A DNA stretch of 32,062 nucleotides from Neisseriaceae bacterium HSC-16F19 (GTDB taxonomy: Bacteria > Pseudomonadota > Gammaproteobacteria > Burkholderiales > Neisseriaceae): contig NZ_JALJZY010000023.1 in assembly GCF_024171525.1 (NCBI RefSeq), forward strand, positions 1 to 32,062. Direction: 5' to 3'. The translations under genes and the position numbers were made by a program. Shown here piece after piece: positions 14,194 through 21,400 of the stretch (position 1 is the stretch's first letter; the number at the start of each line of letters is the position of its first letter). The notes beneath the pieces are model-generated. The model worked only from the letters and a program-made list of their open reading frames with translations. It searched no databases and was not told the DNA's origin.

Positions 14194-15507
14194 TTACGCT
14201 TTTTTAAACCAACTACCCATATCCTCGCGCATGGCCGGGGTTTTGCGCCACAGATACACCAGTACCGGCACATTGCCCAGTGCCACCAGCAAATACAGCA
14301 CGGTAATGTGGCCGAACAGCGCAATCAGGATGGCGCTGATAATGGCCGCCGCCACCATAAACAGGCCGTTGACGATATTGTTGGCGGCCACGGCATGGGC
14401 GCGGAAGGTGTCGCTGCTGGCGGTTTGCAGCCAGGTATAGAGCGGCACCGAGAAAAAGCCGCCGAAAAAGCCCAGCAGGGTGATGGTGCCCATCACGCTC
14501 CAAGCCTGTGCCCGTGCCAGAAAGGCGGTGAAACCGTGCAACTCGGTGTAATGCTGGCCGTGGGTGAGCCATACCAGCAACAGGCCGAATACCGTCATGC
14601 CCACCGTGCCCGCCGCCACCAGGCTTAAACGCAGGCGTTCGTGGCTGAGTTTGGCACACAGCACCGAACCGGCACCGATGCCGATGGAAAACAGCGCCAG
14701 CATCAGATTAAACACGTCTTCATTGCCGCCCAAATGCAGACGGGTGAAGGTGGACAGCTGGGTGGTGTACACCGCACCTATGAACCAGAACCAGGAAATG
14801 CCGATAATCGCCACCCACAATTCCTGTTGTGCATAAGTTTCTTTCAACAGCGCGCGCGTGCCTTTGTGGATATTCCATTCAATGCGCTCGGCCGGATTTT
14901 TGGCCGGTACCGAGGGCATATACAGGCTGCTGATTTGGCCGAATAGCGCCACCAGCAAAATCAGGCTGATCACCACCCCCGCATGCCATCCGGCCACAAT
15001 GGTGCCGAGGATTTGGCCGAACAGAATGGCCAAAAAGGTAGCGCCTTCCACCAAGCTGTTGCCGGAGAGCAGGTCTTTGGGTTGCAGATAATCGGGCAAA
15101 ATGGCGTATTTGAGCGGGCCGAACAGGGTGGATTGTGCGCCCATCATAAACAGGCACAGCATCAGCAAGGGTGTGGACTGCCACCAGAAGCCCAATGCCG
15201 CCAGCGCCATAATCAAGATTTCCAAGAATTTGATGATGCGCGCCAGCTTGGCTTTGTCGTACTTGGTGCTCAGCTGGCCGGAGAGGGCGGAAAACAGGAA
15301 ATACGGCAGAATAAACAGCATGGCGCCGATATTGAGCATCTGGCTGGCGGGCAGCCAGTCGTTATAGCCCAGGCCGTGAAAGCTGATGAGTACGAACAGC
15401 GCGGTTTTAAACAGATTGTCGTTGAAAGCGCCCAGAAACTGGGTGGCAAACAGCGGGGCAAAGCGGCGGGTTTTGGCAAAGGCAAACTGGCCGGGAGAAG
15501 ACGCCAT
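14194..15507 (-). CDS. LplT-like MFS transporter
   Basis: Encodes 437 residues with about 12 hydrophobic segments, an integral inner-membrane protein of the major facilitator superfamily. The N-terminal signature FATQFLGAFNDNLFKTALFVLI, and the MGAQSTLFGPLKYAILPDYL segment after TM4, are characteristic of the lysophospholipid transporter (LplT) branch and of MFS domains fused to acyltransferases. LplT flips lysophospholipids inward for re-acylation. No acyltransferase (aas/plsC) is adjacent, so the substrate is inferred. AAGGA lies about ten bases before ATG 15507, inside the end of ccoS; the gap to ccoS is 13 bases, so the gene is the last in that operon. Confidence 0.8.
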   Translation of the reverse strand: MASSPGQFAFAKTRRFAPLFATQFLGAFNDNLFKTALFVLISFHGLGYNDWLPASQMLNIGAMLFILPYFLFSALSGQLSTKYDKAKLARIIKFLEILIMALAALGFWWQSTPLLMLCLFMMGAQSTLFGPLKYAILPDYLQPKDLLSGNSLVEGATFLAILFGQILGTIVAGWHAGVVISLILLVALFGQISSLYMPSVPAKNPAERIEWNIHKGTRALLKETYAQQELWVAIIGISWFWFIGAVYTTQLSTFTRLHLGGNEDVFNLMLALFSIGIGAGSVLCAKLSHERLRLSLVAAGTVGMTVFGLLLVWLTHGQHYTELHGFTAFLARAQAWSVMGTITLLGFFGGFFSVPLYTWLQTASSDTFRAHAVAANNIVNGLFMVAAAIISAILIALFGHITVLYLLVALGNVPVLVYLWRKTPAMREDMGSWFKKA

Positions 15508-15520
15508 GGTGCGGATGTCC

Positions 15521-15727
15521 TTAAGATTGGGGCGGGGTGTCGCCGTTTTGCGGCGGGTCTTGTGTATCGTTTGTGTCCGTATCCGGCAAATCGTCGTCCA
15601 TCAGAATGCGGTGTGCCGGGCCTTCCAAATCGTCAAACTGGCCGTTTTTGCTCGACCACCAGAAAAAATAGCCGATCACAAAAGCCAGCACGATGCTGAT
15701 GGGAATCAGGATAAAAACGCTTTCCAA
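15521..15727 (-). CDS. ccoS: cbb3-type cytochrome oxidase assembly protein CcoS
   Basis: Encodes 68 residues. One membrane helix (FILIPISIVLAFVIGYFFWW) is followed by the CcoS hallmark NGQFDDLEGPAHRILMDDD and a short acidic Pro/Asp tail. CcoS is needed for cofactor insertion into cbb3-type cytochrome oxidase, the high-affinity terminal oxidase of Neisseria. The start must be a TTG at 15727: it follows the TAA of the upstream gene directly and in the same frame, and no other start codon precedes the helix. No Shine-Dalgarno is visible, so translation is probably coupled to termination upstream. The usual partners ccoG/H/I are not in the window. Confidence 0.9.
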   Translation of the reverse strand: MESVFILIPISIVLAFVIGYFFWWSSKNGQFDDLEGPAHRILMDDDLPDTDTNDTQDPPQNGDTPPQS

Positions 15728-16045
15728 TTACATCACACCATTTAAATCATTCAGCAAAAAATCCTGCCCCATCAGGCGCACATGCTGTTGCTGCCAACGG
15801 CCGATGTCGCTGCCTGCGGCGTCCTGCAAATAAATGCTGTCGCCGCGGCGCTGCCAGGTGAGCGTTGCTTCAGCGGCCAGGCGGCACAAAACCGACCATT
15901 CGGCGGGGTATTCGGCAGCGGTATTGTCTTCGGCCTGGGGCTTCACGGCGAAACAGCCGTGTTCGGCGGGTGCATCTTCGTCTTCCAGCATCACCAGAAA
16001 ACCCAGATGCACATTGTCGCGGCTGTTGAGGGTGAAATAATGCAT
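15728..16045 (-). CDS. Hypothetical protein upstream of and in frame with ccoS
   Basis: Encodes 105 residues that I do not recognise. It is a soluble acidic protein with two cysteines (residues 31 and 54), beginning MHYFTLNSRDNVHLGFLVML and ending LNDLNGVM. I chose ATG 16045; a TTG at 16075 would add ten residues. The ribosome binding site is weak for either. Its TAA is followed with no gap by the TTG of ccoS in the same reading frame, so only one stop codon separates the two proteins. The context suggests, but does not show, a link to respiration or membrane assembly. Confidence 0.65.
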   Translation of the reverse strand: MHYFTLNSRDNVHLGFLVMLEDEDAPAEHGCFAVKPQAEDNTAAEYPAEWSVLCRLAAEATLTWQRRGDSIYLQDAAGSDIGRWQQQHVRLMGQDFLLNDLNGVM

Positions 16046-16097
16046 GTGGTTGTGTCTGTAGGGGGTATGGGGCAAAGATGCGCACTATAGCACTTCG

Positions 16098-16114
16098 GCG
16101 GTCTTTGCAAAACC
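16098..16114. repeat. Solo GGTCTTTGCAAAACC repeat end
   Basis: Matches the left terminal repeat of the elements at 7700 and 13954, but no partner end is nearby. Followed by a GGGCGGG stretch; probably a remnant. Confidence 0.45.
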
Positions 16115-16160
16115 ATAGGGCGGGGCGAGATTGAGGCCCGTGCGCTCTGGGACAAGCGTT

Positions 16161-16451
16161 TTAATTTTGAAGCGCCAAGCGGCGGATGGTTTTGGCCGCA
16201 GGCTGCTGACGCAGCTGCCACAAATCGTATTTGGCCTGCAAATTGAGCCACATCTCGGCCGTGCTGATACCGGCCTGTTCCAAGCGCCAGGCCAGCTGCG
16301 GGCTGATGGGTGTTTTGCCGTGCAGTACGCGGCTTAGGGCTTCGCGGGAATAGCCCAAGTGTTCGGCCAAAGCCGTGACTGTCATACCCAGTTCGGGCAG
16401 GACGTCTTCACGCAGGATGTCGCAAGGCGGGGGCGGGTTGTGCATGCGCAT
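16161..16451 (-). CDS. higA: HigA-type antitoxin (HTH)
   Basis: Encodes 96 residues of the HigA/VapI antitoxin family. Pro-rich N-terminus with ILREDVLPELGMTVTALAEHLG, then the helix-turn-helix (ALAEHLGYSREALSRVLHGKTPISPQLAWRLEQA) and the family's STAEMWLNLQAKYDLWQLR. It should bind and neutralise the HigB toxin encoded just upstream and repress the operon promoter. AAGGA precedes ATG 16451. The gap to higB is 15 bases. Toxin-first order is typical of higBA. Confidence 0.9.
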   Translation of the reverse strand: MRMHNPPPPCDILREDVLPELGMTVTALAEHLGYSREALSRVLHGKTPISPQLAWRLEQAGISTAEMWLNLQAKYDLWQLRQQPAAKTIRRLALQN

Positions 16452-16466
16452 AATAGGTGTCCTTTT

Positions 16467-16742
16467 TCAGTGGTAGTCTTCATAATTGACGATATACACA
16501 TCGCCTTGTCTCAACTCAAAAGTAATGCGCCAATTGCCGGATACGCTGAGTGACCATTGCGGATAACGATCTCCCTGCAACTGGTGGCAACGCCACAGGC
16601 CATGTAACTGCTCGATTTCACTCAATTCATCCAGCACGGCCAAGATGCGGGCCAGTTTGGCAGCATGGGCTGCCTGAATACCGGCCTTGCTGCCGGTTTC
16701 AAAAAAGCGTTGCAAGCCTTTGTGTGCGAAGCTTTTAATCAT
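16467..16742 (-). CDS. higB: HigB-type mRNA interferase toxin
   Basis: Encodes 91 residues of the RelE/ParE superfamily, HigB branch. MIKSFAHKGLQRFFETGSKAGI is the family N-terminus, and the catalytic end has LHGLWRCHQLQGDRYPQWSLSVSGNWRITF and VYIVNYEDYH. HigB cleaves mRNA on the ribosome when the antitoxin is lost. First gene of the pair, with a consensus-like promoter upstream (16771-16800). The Shine-Dalgarno is weak, which would keep toxin output low. Both genes appear intact. Confidence 0.9.
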   Translation of the reverse strand: MIKSFAHKGLQRFFETGSKAGIQAAHAAKLARILAVLDELSEIEQLHGLWRCHQLQGDRYPQWSLSVSGNWRITFELRQGDVYIVNYEDYH

Positions 16743-16770
16743 GGCGGATGAGTGCAGTAAATTTTGTGAT

Positions 16771-16800
16771 ATTGTAGGTCACGGTTTGGGCGGGTGTCAA
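16771..16800 (-). promoter_or_regulatory. higBA promoter
   Basis: On the minus strand a perfect -35 TTGACA (16800-16795), an 18-base spacer and -10 TACAAT (16776-16771) lie about 30 bases before the higB start. Confidence 0.75.
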
Positions 16801-16810
16801 ATGACTGTGT

Positions 16811-16852
16811 GTATACTGAAATGCAGTAAACAACACATATTGTTTTGTTTAC
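16811..16852. promoter_or_regulatory. Two adjacent palindromes upstream of the higBA promoter
   Basis: GTATACTG-N5-CAGTAAAC (16811-16831, one mismatch) overlaps the start of GTAAACAA-N11-TTGTTTAC (16826-16852, perfect 8-bp arms). TGCAGTAAA at 16823 is also repeated at 16753 between the -10 box and higB. These are candidate HigA or other repressor sites. The rest of the 385-bp spacer to lysC holds DUS copies and no gene. Confidence 0.4.
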
Positions 16853-16894
16853 AAATAATAAATCAATCTGAGTTCATATCGGATGCCCTGAGTT

Positions 16895-16906
16895 TTCAGG
16901 CAGCCT
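16895..16906 (-). repeat. DNA uptake sequence
   Basis: Exact reverse-complement copy in the higB-lysC spacer. Confidence 0.85.
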
Positions 16907-17056
16907 GCCCTTGTTTTCCCCAATGATGTTCCAAGCCGCCGTTGTAAGTGCGTCGCAACATTCGGCTGCGCCGGACTATTTTTACCGCCCCATCTTGTTT
17001 TTGCAGTGCAAAAATGCTAAAAGTAGCGTTTTTTATTCCGATGCGCGAAATCCGTG

Positions 17057-17083
17057 TTCAGGCAGTCCTCAAGGCTGCCTGAA
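17057..17083 (+). repeat. DUS with an inverted near-DUS upstream of lysC
   Basis: The exact DUS at 17072-17083 pairs with TTCAGGCAG at 17057-17065 (a copy with one inserted base) to give a 9-bp stem about 45 bases before the lysC start. It may be an old terminator or part of the lysC leader. Confidence 0.5.
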
Positions 17084-17127
17084 AATGCAGCGCAGCGGGT
17101 TTTTCCCAAAGAAAGCAGACAGCAATT

Positions 17128-18351
17128 ATGGCGTTAATCGTACAAAAATACGGCGGCACTTCGGTGGGTTCTGCCGAGCGCATCAAAAACGTTGCCCAGC
17201 GCGTCGCCCGCACCCGCGCCCAAGGGCATGATGTGGTGGTGGTGGTTTCGGCCATGAGCGGTGAAACCAACCGCCTGGTGGCACTGGCGCACGAAATGCA
17301 GGAATTCCCGGATCCGCGTGAAATGGACGTGGTACTGGCCACCGGCGAACAGGTCACCATCGGCCTCTTGGCCATGGCGCTCAAAGACATCGGTGTGGAT
17401 GCCAAAAGCTATACCGGCTGGCAGGTGGCGCTGAAAACCGATTCCGCCCACACCAAGGCGCGCATCGACCATATCGACCACGAACGCATGCGTGCCGACC
17501 TCGACCAGGGCCGCGTGGTGATTGTGGCCGGTTTCCAAGGCATAGACAGCCTGGGCGACATCACCACCTTGGGCCGCGGCGGCTCCGACACTTCCGCCGT
17601 GGCCCTGGCCGCAGCGCTGAAGGCCGACGAATGCCAGATTTATACCGATGTGGACGGCGTATACACCACCGACCCGCGCGTGGTACCGGAAGCACGCCGT
17701 CTGGACACCATTACTTTTGAAGAAATGCTGGAATTGGCCAGCCTGGGCAGCAAGGTGCTGCAAATCCGCTCGGTGGAATTTGCCGGCAAATACCAGGTAC
17801 GCCTGCGCGTATTGAGCAGCCTTCAGGAAGGCGGCGAAGGAACTTTGATTACTTTTGAAGAGGACGACACCATGGAACAAGCCGCCGTATCCGGCATTGC
17901 ATTCGACAAAAACCAGGCGCGCATCAATGTGCGCGGCGTACCGGACAAACCGGGCATTGCCTACCAGATTCTGGGCGCGGTGGCCGATGCCAATATCGAA
18001 GTGGACATGATTATCCAAAATGTGGGCGATGCCGGTACCACCGATTTCTCCTTTACCGTACCGCGCGGCGATTACCAGCACACACTGAAACTGTTGCAGG
18101 AAGTGCAAAAACACATCGGTGCCGCCGAAGTGGACGGCGATGATACCGTGTGCAAAGTCTCCATCGTCGGCCTGGGCATGCGCTCCCATGTGGGCGTGGC
18201 TTCCACCATGTTCCGCACTTTGGCGGAAGAAGGCATCAATATCCAGATGATTTCCACTTCCGAAATCAAGGTATCGGTGCTGATTGACGAAAAATACATG
18301 GAACTGGCCACCCGCGTGCTGCACAAAGCATTTGAGCTGGATAAAGCTTAA
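17128..18351 (+). CDS. lysC: Aspartate kinase (lysine-sensitive type)
   Basis: Encodes 407 residues. It phosphorylates aspartate, the first step towards lysine, threonine, methionine and diaminopimelate. The kinase domain begins VQKYGGTSVGS and includes VVSAMSGETNRL, LATGEQVTIGLLAMAL, the conserved TTLGRGGSDTSAVALAAAL, and YTDVDGVYTTDPRVVP. Two ACT domains follow (from about residue 265), for allosteric control by lysine and threonine, with ISTSEIKVSVLIDEKYMELA near the end. It is the monofunctional form with no fused homoserine dehydrogenase. The Shine-Dalgarno upstream of ATG 17128 is weak. An internal start (17872) matches the N-terminus of known beta subunits. A DUS terminator follows. 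Confidence 0.96.
   Translation: MALIVQKYGGTSVGSAERIKNVAQRVARTRAQGHDVVVVVSAMSGETNRLVALAHEMQEFPDPREMDVVLATGEQVTIGLLAMALKDIGVDAKSYTGWQVALKTDSAHTKARIDHIDHERMRADLDQGRVVIVAGFQGIDSLGDITTLGRGGSDTSAVALAAALKADECQIYTDVDGVYTTDPRVVPEARRLDTITFEEMLELASLGSKVLQIRSVEFAGKYQVRLRVLSSLQEGGEGTLITFEEDDTMEQAAVSGIAFDKNQARINVRGVPDKPGIAYQILGAVADANIEVDMIIQNVGDAGTTDFSFTVPRGDYQHTLKLLQEVQKHIGAAEVDGDDTVCKVSIVGLGMRSHVGVASTMFRTLAEEGINIQMISTSEIKVSVLIDEKYMELATRVLHKAFELDKA
17857..17874 (+). promoter_or_regulatory. Likely internal ribosome binding site and start for a LysC beta subunit
   Basis: GAAGAGGA (17857-17864) lies seven bases before an in-frame ATG (17872). The protein from there begins MEQAAVSGIAFDKNQARI and comprises just the ACT domains (160 residues). 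In Corynebacterium, Bacillus and pseudomonads the beta subunit of alpha2beta2 aspartokinase is made from the equivalent in-frame start. Confidence 0.5.
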
Positions 18352-18370
18352 TTCTTGTCCGTGTTCATAC

Positions 18371-18406
18371 AAAAGGCTGCCTGAAAGGTTTTTCAGGCAG
18401 CCTTTT
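18371..18406 (+). terminator. Inverted DUS pair terminating lysC
   Basis: A 16-bp stem AAAAGGCTGCCTGAAA with its complement and a GGTT loop, ending in TTTT. DUS copies at 18374-18385 and 18392-18403. Confidence 0.9.
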
Positions 18407-18421
18407 ATACATGGAAGGTTT

Positions 18422-18458
18422 AAAAAAACGCCCCGGATAAGGCAGGTATCCGGGGCGT
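18422..18458 (-). terminator. Terminator of the giant adhesin-like operon
   Basis: On the minus strand, stem ACGCCCCGGATA / TATCCGGGGCGT with a 7-base loop and a run of seven Ts, 12 bases after the stop codon at 18470. Confidence 0.93.
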
Positions 18459-18469
18459 ATTTGCTGTGT

Positions 18470-21400
18470 TTACAACACCGTAGCGGCAGTATTATTGTCC
18501 TCCGGCAATACCGTGGCCGCCAGCGGGTAGCTGTACGCCTTGTCTGCGGCGGGTACGGCTGCGGTGGTGCCGGGTGATGCCAACAGTTCACCGCCGGCCA
18601 TCAGCGATTTGAGTGTCGGCAGCGCGGCTGCTTCTTCCTCACCGGAAGCCGGGACTTCGTCGGCACTTTGGCGCATATCGGCACGCATGGCGGTTTTTGC
18701 CTCTTTAATCCTCGGTGCCTGTGTAATGGTTTCGCCGTTATGGGTATTGTTGCCGACCGTTAATTGGCTGCCCGGGCCGACCACCATCCAACTGTTACCG
18801 CTGTCGTCTTTGGAATGAGTATTATTGAGACGGCTCAAATCCGGCAGCGGTGTATGGATGGCATTATCGGTCATCTTAATTACGGCATTGCCGCTGAAAG
18901 GAGTGCCGTGGGTATTGATTTTAACCAGTGAATTATTGGTGGTGGCGTCATCGAGCAGGCGGAAGGTGTTGCCGCTGATGTCGTATTCCGCCGCGCGGTG
19001 GCCTATAACTTGCACAATTTCCGCAGAACTGCTGGATTGGTTGCTTTTATCCAAGGTCACCTGGTTGCCTTGCAGCACCACTTTACCGGCCAGACTTTGG
19101 CCGGCAGGGTTTAGCCCGGCTTCACTGATATAAATGGGTGCGGCGCTGGAAGTGCCCAAGTTAATTTTGTTATCGCTGATATTGAGTTCTCCGGCCACAA
19201 CGGGTGTGGTTGTGGTCGAATATCCATTACTAAAGCTGATGGCCTGATCCGGAGATGTACCGGATATCACGTTGCCCTTGATGCTGACTTGGTAAGGCAC
19301 GTTTTCATAGTTATCAACTGTAATGCCACGGACCATGGATTGGCCGTCTTTACGGATCTCTTCCAAACCGTAGATTTGGTTGTTTTCCACTTTAATCTTC
19401 AACAGGCGGCTGTCATGGTATTTATCCAGATTCTCGGATTTGGAGTGGACGAAAATACCCCAGTAGTGCTGCTCTTTGAGATCATGGGTACGTGTTTTTT
19501 TGGCATCGGCATAGATGATATTGTCGCTTACTTCCACTTCACGCATGCCAAAAGTGCGGGGGCTCATGGCAATACCATACAGATAATCGCCTTTGAGTAC
19601 ATTGTTTTTAATCACCAGATAATCGCCGTCGTGGGCATCAATGCCTTTGCGGACATTGTTTTCTGTGATGTTGTTGGTCACGGTGATGTGGTGGTTATAG
19701 CTGCCCACACCCATGGCTATGCCGTAACCTAAACCGGCATAACCTTCACGGCCGTTTTCTGAGAGGGTATTGCCATCAGCAGTAAAGTATTGCTGGAAGG
19801 TAATCGACAAACCGGCCACACCGTTTTTATATAGCTTGCTGTCGATGACTTTGTTGCCTATGGGCAGATCCAGCTTGTCTCCGCTGATTTCACCGCGCTC
19901 AAACTGCTGCCATTTCGCATCGGCCTCGATTCGCTTTTTCCAGCCGCCAATGCTGACACCGGAAGAGTTATTACCGGACACATCCACACGCTGTACCGTG
20001 TTGTAGTTGCCATCGGCGATGACAATCCCGCTTACCTTGTCCGGTTTGATCTCTACACCTTGTTTGACGGAGCTCGGATCGGAGAGGATCGTGGATACCA
20101 GTTTGAAATCCCCCACTTTTTTATTATCCATATTGGTTAACGCGATAGCAGGGCTCTCTTTGTCGGTAAACGTATCTTTGGCGATATAAGTAAGCTGGGT
20201 TTTACCCGTGCCTGCACCAAAAAGGGCGGTTATATTGTCAAACTTGCCACCGATGGTTTGGTTGTTATCGGGGTGGATATAGACCCCGTTCATTTTCAAG
20301 GCTTGGCTGTAGGTAAACTGCCCTTCACCAAAATACAGTGCCACCTTGTGCTCATGGGCGGCTTTTAAGGCTGCCTGAAAAGCATTGCTGCTGTCGGTTT
20401 TACCGCTGGGGTCGGCGCCGAATTCGCGTGCGTCCACATAACGGCCGTATTCGGGGTGGGTATAAATGCCGTATTTCACCGTGGCGGTGGCGCTGCTGAG
20501 CGGTTTTTCGGCATGGCCGTGGGGGTCGGTGTAACGTGCTTCGACGCTGAGGGTTTTGCCCACATCCGACCATTGCGGTGTGTAGGTTTGCTGGGTGGCA
20601 CCGCTGATGGCTTTGCCGGCGGCATACCATTGGTAGTTGATTTTAGAAGGCACACCGTTGCCGTCGCTCACGGTGGCCGTTAATACCTGGCCCACTTCCG
20701 CTTTGCCGCTGATGCGCACTTGTGCGCTTTGGTTGGGCGTCGGGTAGTTGGGATCATCCTGTACCTGTACGGTAAAGGCTTTGCTGTATTTGGCGCCGGC
20801 GCTGTCGGTGGTGGTGACAATGAGTTTTACCGATTGCTCCTTGGCATAATCGATTTTTTGTCCGGCTTTGAGTTTCAGGTAGCCGTTGACCACTTCAAAG
20901 CGGGCATCGCTGACCTGATAGCTATGCGTGTCGCCGATATCCCGGTCAATCACGCTCAACTTGCCTACCGTGGCCCCGGCGCTGTTTTCCGCAAGAGCAG
21001 TACCCTGCAAAATCAGATCTGTGGGCGCATGGTTGCTGTTCACCGTGCCGACGGGCTGGCTGGGCGTACTCACGGCGCTTTCGCGGTGACCGGCCAAGTC
21101 GGTGAATTCCACCTTCACGGTCAACACCTTGTTTTTATCCGTGGCCACAGGTGTGTAACTGGCGCCGGTGGCACCGGCAATTTTCACGCCGTTGGCAAAC
21201 CATTGGTATTCAATCTGGCTGCTGCCAGGCACGCGGTCGCCGTCATAGACTTGTGCGGTGAGTTTTTCGCCTTTTTGCGCATCGCCGCGGATATAGACTT
21301 GTGATTTGTAAATATTGTTTTCAATGCTGTTGCCGCTGGTATTGCGGTCGATGATATTGCCGCCGTAAATGGTGTTGCCGCTGATTTCCACATCTTTGGA

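Noticed and set aside
17000..17040. Possible lysC promoter (TTGCAG with a downstream TAGCGT)
   Set aside because: The -10 match is poor and no other support was found. A lysine riboswitch was also considered, but no conserved elements are visible in 16907-17127.
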